Positions 42,068-46,920 of a stretch of DNA of 46,920 nt are shown here, one piece after another. This stretch comes from Halomonas heilongjiangensis. Its GTDB lineage: Bacteria > Pseudomonadota > Gammaproteobacteria > Pseudomonadales > Halomonadaceae. Position numbers and translations under genes: made by a program. The notes beneath the pieces are model-generated. The model searched no databases. It was not told the DNA's origin and was given only the letters and a program-made list of their open reading frames with translations. Location: contig NZ_PNRE01000021.1 in NCBI RefSeq assembly GCF_002879645.1, positions 1-46,920 on the forward strand. The letters run 5' to 3'. Every line of letters begins with the position of its first letter. Positions within the stretch are counted from its first letter, which is position 1.

Positions 42068-42583
42068 CTAGTGTCGCGTCTCGGCTTCGCCACTGTCCAG
42101 TTGGCCGGCGCACTCGACCTGGCGATCGGCCAGCCGCTGCCAGTACTCGGCACGCTCGGCGTCCACCGGCAGGCCGAGCTCGCCCAGGCGATAGGCCCTG
42201 GCCAGGCGGCCGGCGGCCAGGGGGTGGCCGGCCTCACCGGCACGGGCGTACCAGGTCACGGCATGGTCATCGCGGCGGGGATAGAGGGCGCAACCATGTT
42301 CATGGATCTGTCCGGCCTGGTACTGGGCACGGGCATCCCCGGCATGGGCGGCCTCGAGCACGTAACGCGCCCCGCGTGCCTTGTCCTGGGGGCTGACGCC
42401 GCGATGGAAGAGCATGTGCCCGTAGAGCGACAGCGCCGCCGGGTGACCGGCATCGGCACAGCGCTGGAAGAGGTGCATGGTCAACTTCTGGGTACGCGGC
42501 GAACGAGGCAGCCAGCGGGTATGGAACAGCTGCTCCGCCAGACGATACTCGAGCCGAGTGAACAGTGATGATGCCTGAGGCAT
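42068..42583 (-). CDS. Sel1-like repeat protein
   Basis: A 171-residue alpha-helical repeat protein. Sel1/TPR-type repeats appear as ADAGHPAALSLYGHMLFHRGVSPQDKARGARYVLEAAHAGDARAQYQAGQIHEHG and WYARAGEAGHPLAAGRLARAYRLGELGLPVDAERAEYW in sequence order, at least three units. These repeats mediate protein contacts. No signal peptide. The ATG at 42583 begins MPQASSLFTRLEYRLAEQLF; the frame runs further upstream without matching the family. Divergent from the Tas-like gene. Specific role unknown. Confidence 0.8.
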   Translation of the reverse strand: MPQASSLFTRLEYRLAEQLFHTRWLPRSPRTQKLTMHLFQRCADAGHPAALSLYGHMLFHRGVSPQDKARGARYVLEAAHAGDARAQYQAGQIHEHGCALYPRRDDHAVTWYARAGEAGHPLAAGRLARAYRLGELGLPVDAERAEYWQRLADRQVECAGQLDSGEAETRH

Positions 42584-42811
42584 GGCAAGCAACCCTGGTC
42601 CTGTGGTGCCGAAGACGTCATCGCCCACTACCCTGTGCGCGGCGTCATTCGCATACTGTGACGGCTGCCCTTCGGACTCCGCCGGGGCAACGGGGCCGCA
42701 AGCATACGCTCGCCTCGGCGGCGACTCAACCCCTGGCATTTGCTGCCTTGGTCGGCCAGCCGCTACCATGCCGATTCCAGAATCAGGTTATCCTTGCAAG
42801 GGGAATGACGG

Positions 42812-43843
42812 ATGCAGACGCGACCGCTTGGCAATACCGGCATCGAGGTCAGCCGACTCTGCCTGGGTACCATGACCTTCGGCGAGCAGAACAGCGAGGC
42901 CGACGCCCACGAGCAGCTCGACCGTGCCGTGGCCTTCGGCATCAACTTCATCGACACGGCCGAGATGTACCCGGTGCCGCCGAAGGCAGAGACCCAGGGA
43001 CGCACCGAGGCCTACATCGGCAGCTGGCTGAAGCGCCGCAGTTCCCGCGACGACGTGATCATCGCCACCAAGGCCGCCGGCCCCGGCCTGGAGCATGTGC
43101 GTGGCGGGCCGCGCCTGACCCGCGCGCACCTGCACCAGGCCATCGACGAGAGCCTCTCCCGCCTGCAGACCGACTACGTCGATCTCTACCAGTTGCACTG
43201 GCCGGATCGTCGTACCAACTTCTTCGGCCGGCTCGGCTACGAGCATGACGAGGAGGAGGACAGCACCCCTCTGGAGGAGACGCTCGCGGCACTCAAGGAG
43301 CTGGTGGACGCCGGCAAGGTCCGCGCCATCGGCCTGTCCAACGACACGCCCTGGGGGGTCATGCGCGCCCTGCACCTCGCCGAGACCCTCGGCCTGCCGC
43401 GGGTAGCCTCCATCCAGAACCCCTACAACCTGCTCAACCGCACCTTCGAGGTGGGGCTCGCCGAGATCGCCCATCGCGAGAACGTGGGACTACTAGCCTA
43501 TTCGCCACTGGCCTTCGGCGTGCTCTCGGGCAAGTACCTCGACGGCGTCCGCCCGGAAGGCGCCCGCCTCACCCTCTTCGAGCGCTTCCAGCGCTACACC
43601 AACCCGCTGGCCGAGGAGGCGACACGGGCCTACGTGCAGATCGCCCGTGACCATGACCTCGATCCGGCACAGATGGCCCTGGCCTTCGTCAACTCCCGCA
43701 GCTTCCTGACCAGCAACATCGTCGGTGCCACCACCATGGAGCAACTCGAGGACGACCTGACGAGCGAGTCGCTACGGCTCGAGCAGAGCGTGCTCGACGC
43801 CATCGAGGAGGTACATCGGCGACTCCCCAACCCCGCGCCCTGA
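42812..43843 (+). CDS. tas: aldo/keto reductase, Tas-like
   Basis: A 343-residue NADPH-dependent aldo-keto reductase of the Tas group. The catalytic tetrad is D48, Y53, K87 and H129 (in FIDTAEMYP, IATKAAG and LYQLHWPD). The N-terminus (LGNTGIEVSRLCLGTMTFGEQNSE) and the C-terminal IVGATTMEQLEDDL loop are typical. E. coli Tas can bypass a tyrosine requirement by an unclear route. The ATG follows AAGGGGAA. The hairpin at 43857-43889 probably ends it. Confidence 0.9.
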   Translation: MQTRPLGNTGIEVSRLCLGTMTFGEQNSEADAHEQLDRAVAFGINFIDTAEMYPVPPKAETQGRTEAYIGSWLKRRSSRDDVIIATKAAGPGLEHVRGGPRLTRAHLHQAIDESLSRLQTDYVDLYQLHWPDRRTNFFGRLGYEHDEEEDSTPLEETLAALKELVDAGKVRAIGLSNDTPWGVMRALHLAETLGLPRVASIQNPYNLLNRTFEVGLAEIAHRENVGLLAYSPLAFGVLSGKYLDGVRPEGARLTLFERFQRYTNPLAEEATRAYVQIARDHDLDPAQMALAFVNSRSFLTSNIVGATTMEQLEDDLTSESLRLEQSVLDAIEEVHRRLPNPAP

Positions 43844-43856
43844 GCCCCTCCCGGCA

Positions 43857-43889
43857 AGGCAGTGGACTATCGAGGCGATAGCCCACTGC
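43857..43889 (+). terminator. hairpin after the tas-like gene
   Basis: GGCAGTGG.CTATCG and CGATAG.CCACTGCC pair over about 14 positions with one bulge. It overlaps the region where a yaaA -35 box would lie. The T-run after it is weak. Confidence 0.5.
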
Positions 43890-43901
43890 CGGCGGGCGGC
43901 T

Positions 43902-43910
43902 TGGTATACT
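43902..43910 (+). promoter_or_regulatory. extended -10 promoter of yaaA
   Basis: TGGTATACT combines an upstream TG with TATACT at 43905-43910, an extended -10 element, 48 bp before the yaaA start. No clear -35 box is present. Confidence 0.4.
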
Positions 43911-43957
43911 CGGGGGCATCGCCGTCAGGCCCATCTTCCAGGTACAGGAGCGCCCCC

Positions 43958-44737
43958 ATGCTGAGCGTGATCTCGCCCGCCAAGTCGCTGGACTTCGAGA
44001 CGCCGGCCACCACGGCCCGGCATTCCCAGCCGGACTTCCTCGATCGCAGCCATGAATTGATCGAGATCCTGCGCGACTACTCGCCACAGCGACTCAGCGA
44101 GCTCATGGGCATCAGCGACAAGCTGGCCGGCCTCAATGCCGCCCGATACGCCGAGTGGCACACGCCCTTCACCCCGGACAACGCCAAGGCCGCGGCCCAG
44201 GCCTTCAAGGGGGACGTCTACGTGGGGCTGGCAGCCGATACCTTCAGCGACGACGACAACGCCTTCGCCCAGGACCACCTGCGCATCCTCTCCGGGCTCT
44301 ACGGCCTGCTGCGCCCGCTGGACCTGATCCAGCCCTACCGGCTGGAGATGGGCACCCGGCTCGAGAACCACGCCGGGCGCGACCTCTACGCCTTCTGGAG
44401 GGAGACCCTGACCGCGGAGCTGGACCGTGTCGTGGCCGCCAGCGGGAGCCCGGTGCTGGTCAACCTCGCCTCCAACGAGTACTTCAAGGCGATCGACCCC
44501 AAGCGGCTATCGGCCCGGGTGATCACCCCGGTATTCAAGGACGAGAAGAACGGCAAGTTCAAGATCATCAGCTTCTATGCCAAGAAGGCACGCGGCCTGA
44601 TGGCCGCCTGGATGATCCGGCAGCGGCTGAACGACCCGGATGGACTCAAGGCGTTCGATGTGGCCGGCTATCGCTTCAGTGACGCCATGTCGGACGGCGA
44701 CACCCTGGTCTTCACCCGCGAGGAAGGCGCGAGCTGA
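43958..44737 (+). CDS. yaaA: peroxide stress protein YaaA
   Basis: A 259-residue YaaA (DUF328) protein. [16 protein letters not shown] at the start, [26 protein letters not shown] helix, [11 protein letters not shown] and the conserved [11 protein letters not shown] and [16 protein letters not shown] blocks are typical. E. coli YaaA lowers free intracellular iron and limits hydroxyl-radical damage during peroxide stress, and has DNA-binding ability. The ATG at 43958 follows ACAGGAG. Length equals E. coli YaaA (258). Confidence 0.94.
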   Translation: MLSVISPAKSLDFETPATTARHSQPDFLDRSHELIEILRDYSPQRLSELMGISDKLAGLNAARYAEWHTPFTPDNAKAAAQAFKGDVYVGLAADTFSDDDNAFAQDHLRILSGLYGLLRPLDLIQPYRLEMGTRLENHAGRDLYAFWRETLTAELDRVVAASGSPVLVNLASNEYFKAIDPKRLSARVITPVFKDEKNGKFKIISFYAKKARGLMAAWMIRQRLNDPDGLKAFDVAGYRFSDAMSDGDTLVFTREEGAS

Positions 44738-44744
44738 GCGCGGC

Positions 44745-45317
44745 TCAAAACCGCAGGGGCCGTGGGGAGCGGCCCTTGAGGAAGCGGCGATGGGCCTGCT
44801 TGAAGCGTTCGTCGTCGCAGCGATGCAGCCACTCGTAGGCCACCATGTCGGCGCTTACCGCCACGGCACCGGCCTGTACCATGCGCTCCCTGGCCAAGCG
44901 CGCCTCGGCGGCACGTCGGCTCGCCGTGGCCTCCACCAGCCAGAAGACCTCATAGCCCGCCTCCAGCAGGCCGAGACCGGTCTGCATCACGCAGATATGC
45001 GCCTCGGTGCCGCACAGCACCACCTGTCGTTTCCCGCTCTCGGCCAGCGCCGCGGCAAACGCCGGCTCCTCATGGGCGCCGAAGTGGACCTTCTGCCACA
45101 GGCGATGCCCCGGCAGCGCCTCCAGCAGCCATGGCTCGCTGCCACCGAGCCCTTGTGGATACTGCTCGGTGACCCACACCGGGACATCCAGTGACTCGGC
45201 CAGCCCCCCCAGCCAGGCCGCTTCCGTCACCGCCTGATCGCCATTCTCGATTACCGGCAGCAGAGCGGCCTGCAGGTCGACGATCAACATCAGGCTCTTT
45301 TCGCGTGTCAGGCGCAT
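44745..45317 (-). CDS. isochorismatase-family hydrolase (YcaC-like)
   Basis: A 190-residue cysteine hydrolase. The catalytic triad is D14 (LIVDLQ), K76 (LWQKVHFGA) and C109 (LCGTEAHICV). The cis-peptide-bearing GTEAHICV loop is typical. The family splits amides and related bonds in nicotinamide or ureidoacrylate-like compounds; the true substrate here is unknown. The ATG at 45317 has GGAG 8 bases upstream; the long upstream frame to 45485 overlaps the neighbour and is not conserved. Confidence 0.85.
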   Translation of the reverse strand: MRLTREKSLMLIVDLQAALLPVIENGDQAVTEAAWLGGLAESLDVPVWVTEQYPQGLGGSEPWLLEALPGHRLWQKVHFGAHEEPAFAAALAESGKRQVVLCGTEAHICVMQTGLGLLEAGYEVFWLVEATASRRAAEARLARERMVQAGAVAVSADMVAYEWLHRCDDERFKQAHRRFLKGRSPRPLRF

Positions 45318-45422
45318 GGACGTGACTCCCGGGTCTTTGTGGTCGTGAGTGACCAGCATAGCCGCTAGAATGGATCGACCTGAAGCTTCCCCTGCTGCAC
45401 ATCCCTGAATGGAGACCTCTGA

Positions 45423-46223
45423 ATGCGCCATCTTCTCGTCATGCTGGTGGTCGGTATACTGGGCTTCGGCCTCGCCGTGGACCATGCCGACGCCCGCCGC
45501 CTCGGTGGCGGCAAGAGTTTCGGCACCCAGTCCCGTACCGTGGAGCGCCCCGCCGCCGCGCCCAATCAGGCGGCACCCGCCCGCCAGGGCGCGGCCGCCG
45601 GTTCACGCATGCCCGGCATGCTCGGCGGCCTGCTCGCCGGCGGTCTGCTCGCCGCGCTGTTCTTCGGCGGCGCCTTCGACGAGTTGCGTCTGATGGATAT
45701 CCTGCTGGTCGCCGGCGTGGCCTTCCTGCTGTTCCGCCTGCTGGCGCGCCGCCGCCCCGCCCTGGCCGCCGGCCAATCCGGCCACCCGGAAACTCGTGTG
45801 CAACCCCAGGCCTTCCAGGCCGACAGCGCTCCCCTGGGCGGCAGCGCCTTTGCCGGCGCGCCGGAGTGGTTCGACCGTGAGCGCTTCCTGGGCGGCGCCA
45901 AGGAACACTTCATGACCCTGCAACGGGCCTGGGACAACAATGATTTCGACGGCATCCAGGAGTACGTGACGCCCGAGCTCTACAACCTGCTGCGCGAGGA
46001 GCGGGCCAGGCACCCGGCCAACAACCGCACCGACATCGTGCGTTTGTTCGCCGAACTGGGCGACGTGCGCGAGGAGGGACAGCGCGCCGAAGCCACGGTG
46101 ATCTTCCATGGCATTCTCGACGAGAACGGGGAGCACAACGAGTTCAACGAGACCTGGCACCTGATCCGCGAGCTGCGCGACGATGCCCCCTGGTATGTGC
46201 AAGGCATCGAGCAGAACGGCTGA
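45423..46223 (+). CDS. Tim44-like domain membrane protein
   Basis: A 266-residue protein. A signal peptide (about residues 1-24, DADA) comes first, then a Gly/Arg/Ala-rich region, one transmembrane part (about 66-108; GGLLAGGLLAALFFGG, then LLVAGVAFLLFRLL) and a C-terminal Tim44-like domain (EWFDRERFLGGAKEHFMTLQRAWDNNDFDGIQEYVTPELY, then GDVREEGQRAEATVIFHG). Bacterial Tim44-like proteins are membrane-linked and their function is unknown. The ATG follows GGAGACC. Divergent from the isochorismatase-family gene by 105 bp; a bidirectional terminator follows. Confidence 0.85.
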   Translation: MRHLLVMLVVGILGFGLAVDHADARRLGGGKSFGTQSRTVERPAAAPNQAAPARQGAAAGSRMPGMLGGLLAGGLLAALFFGGAFDELRLMDILLVAGVAFLLFRLLARRRPALAAGQSGHPETRVQPQAFQADSAPLGGSAFAGAPEWFDRERFLGGAKEHFMTLQRAWDNNDFDGIQEYVTPELYNLLREERARHPANNRTDIVRLFAELGDVREEGQRAEATVIFHGILDENGEHNEFNETWHLIRELRDDAPWYVQGIEQNG

Positions 46224-46250
46224 GCGTGCCCCCTTCTCCCCCCTGAACGA

Positions 46251-46280
46251 CAGGAGGCCGGGCAGTCGCCCGGCCTCCTG
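46251..46280. terminator. bidirectional terminator after the Tim44-like gene and the small lipoprotein
   Basis: CAGGAGGCCGGGC and GCCCGGCCTCCTG form a perfect 13-bp stem with a 4-base loop (AGTC) between two convergent genes. T-runs are poor on both sides. Confidence 0.65.
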
Positions 46281-46299
46281 CATCTCCGCCGCCCTTCGG

Positions 46300-46494
46300 T
46301 CAGTTCCCTTCGGCGGAATCCTGAATCTCCTCGCCCATCTCCTCGACACCTTCGCCGGCATCCTCCATCGCCTCATCGATGTTCTGTCCGGCTTCCTCGG
46401 CCGGGCCCGGGTCATCCTGGCAGGCCATCAACCCACCCGCCATCATGGCGATCAGCAGTGCCAGGCCAAGCCTCTTGAGCATATCGGTCTTCAT
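46300..46494 (-). CDS. small acidic lipoprotein
   Basis: A 64-residue protein: a lipoprotein signal (MKTDMLKRLGLALLIAMMAG) ends with lipobox LMAC (C25 is the lipid-carrying residue), followed by an acidic, Glu-rich tail (EEAGQNIDEAMEDAGEGVEEMGEEI). The -2 residues after C25 are Q-D-D; aspartate near +2/+3 can favour retention in the inner membrane. The ATG at 46494 has AGGAGGAG upstream. Function unknown; it resembles small bacterial entericidin-like lipoproteins in size only. Confidence 0.75.
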   Translation of the reverse strand: MKTDMLKRLGLALLIAMMAGGLMACQDDPGPAEEAGQNIDEAMEDAGEGVEEMGEEIQDSAEGN

Positions 46495-46647
46495 GGTCGT
46501 CTCCTCCTGAGAATTCTCTGTCCACAAGGTCTTTGCGCGTGGGCAACCCCTTGAGGACCCTAACCCACTGAGCGAGACATGACCACTACACCCTGCAACT
46601 CCCTGTAACCGCTACGCTACACACCCGAACCCCATCGCGCAGGAATG

Positions 46648-46681
46648 AAAAAACCCCGAGCTCTTTCGAACTCGGGGTTTT
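46648..46681 (-). terminator. outer terminator at the rRNA operon end
   Basis: AAAACCCCGAG and CTCGGGGTTTT pair in an 11-bp stem around CTCTTTCGAA, with further A/T on both sides. On the minus strand it ends in a T-run. It is the distal one of two terminators with the same CCCCG...CGGGGTTTT core. Confidence 0.8.
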
Positions 46682-46691
46682 CTCTGAATAG

Positions 46692-46853
46692 ATGCCTGAC
46701 GATGACTCGGGCGGCGCTCCGCTGCTCTCGCATGGGGGTGAGACCGCCCGGCCCTTCGCGGCACCGCCGCGAGGGCGGTCGAACGCCCCGAGCCGGCGAG
46801 GGGCCGGACCGCGAAGCGGCCCCACGATATAAAGAGCGGGTCTCCCCATGCCC
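46692..46853 (-). pseudogene. 5S-like fragment interrupted by a GC-rich insert
   Basis: On the minus strand the 3' end of 5S rRNA is recognisable (TCATCGTCAGGCAT at 46705-46692), and further upstream ATGCGAGAG matches the 5S segment normally joined to it. The two are separated by about 18 bases of foreign GC-rich sequence (AGCAGCGGAGCGCCGCCCGAG). The rest is GC-rich DNA with hairpins and a piece GCATGGGGAGACCC that again resembles the 5S loop region. The 5' half of 5S is absent. This stretch separates the two terminators. Confidence 0.55.
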
Positions 46854-46856
46854 ATG

Positions 46857-46889
46857 AAAAAACCCCGGACATGGAATGCCCGGGGTTTT
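46857..46889 (-). terminator. inner terminator right after 5S rRNA
   Basis: AAAACCCCGG and CCGGGGTTTT form a 10-bp stem; on the minus strand it lies just beyond the 5S 3' end and closes with a TTTTTT run. Confidence 0.85.
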
Positions 46890-46899
46890 CTCTGAATAG

Positions 46900-46920
46900 A
46901 TGCCTGACGATGACCTACTC
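46900..46920 (-). rRNA. rrf: 5S rRNA, 3' end only
   Basis: The last 21 bases of the window, read on the minus strand as GAGTAGGTCATCGTCAGGCAT, match the 3' end of gammaproteobacterial 5S rRNA. The operon therefore lies to the right of the window and is transcribed toward it. Confidence 0.75.

Larger units (their letters stand above)
46673..46914. repeat. 34-bp direct repeat covering terminator arm plus 5S 3' end
   Basis: CGGGGTTTTCTCTGAATAGA and the following 14 bases (through GATGAC) occur at 46673-46706 and exactly again at 46881-46914, 208 bp apart. Confidence 0.9.

Overview
The window looks like a stretch of chromosome from a high-GC gammaproteobacterium, most probably Halomonas or a close relative in the Halomonadaceae. 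This rests on the protein sequences, on a gene order close to that of Pseudomonas (prfB-lysS; xerD-dsbC-hom-thrC-recJ; rpsP-rimM-trmD-rplS beside ffh; minCDE), on a polyhydroxybutyrate-type acetoacetyl-CoA reductase, and on the 5S rRNA end at the right edge. It is mostly housekeeping DNA. I see no prophage, insertion sequence, CRISPR array or defence island.

Layout. 1-2.4 kb: the start of a HolD-like gene, bolA, an MFS transporter and a conserved hypothetical gene, all on the minus strand. 2.4-6.7 kb: lysS, prfB (with the classic +1 frameshift and a hairpin in its leader) and a FadL-type porin. 7.0-14.1 kb: a glyoxalase-fold gene, then the minus-strand series xerD-dsbC-hom-thrC-recJ. 14.2-18.0 kb: the ribosomal/tRNA-modification operon rpsP-rimM-trmD-rplS, and ffh. 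18.1-20.3 kb: a CcsA-family membrane protein (YpjD-like) and a CorB/CNNM transporter, plus strand. 20.3-25.5 kb: a coupled tetR-plsC pair divergent from a SRAP-fold gene and an M16 protease. 25.5-32.0 kb: sbcB, minCDE and a large DUF349 protein. 32.1-34.2 kb: phbB, the initiator tRNA gene with two decayed partial copies, and a DUF3750 gene. 34.2-45.4 kb: small metabolic and stress genes (YbbN/CnoX, C-S lyase, thioesterase, YbaK, DUF501, LOG, quinone oxidoreductase, DEDD exonuclease, Sel1 protein, Tas-like reductase, YaaA, isochorismatase-family hydrolase). 45.4-46.9 kb: a Tim44-domain protein, a small lipoprotein, and the 3' end of an rRNA operon that enters from the right on the minus strand.

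How genes work together. hom and thrC carry aspartate semialdehyde to threonine. prfB and lysS, together with rpsP-rimM-trmD-rplS and ffh, serve translation and protein targeting. minC, minD and minE place the division septum. recJ, sbcB and the DEDD exonuclease act on DNA ends. xerD resolves chromosome dimers.

Most interesting points. (1) The SRAP-family protein (21889-22566) lacks all four residues that define the YedK/HMCES active site, yet its fold motifs and reading frame are intact. (2) The initiator tRNA is followed by two successively more decayed copies of its own 3' half, and the last copy supplies the 3' end of the neighbouring DUF3750 gene. (3) The end of the rRNA operon is duplicated, with a disrupted 5S-like fragment between two terminators. 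(4) A perfect 17-bp hairpin with a following U-run lies in the prfB leader. No multi-gene system clearly new to me is visible; the strongest candidates are these small-scale oddities.
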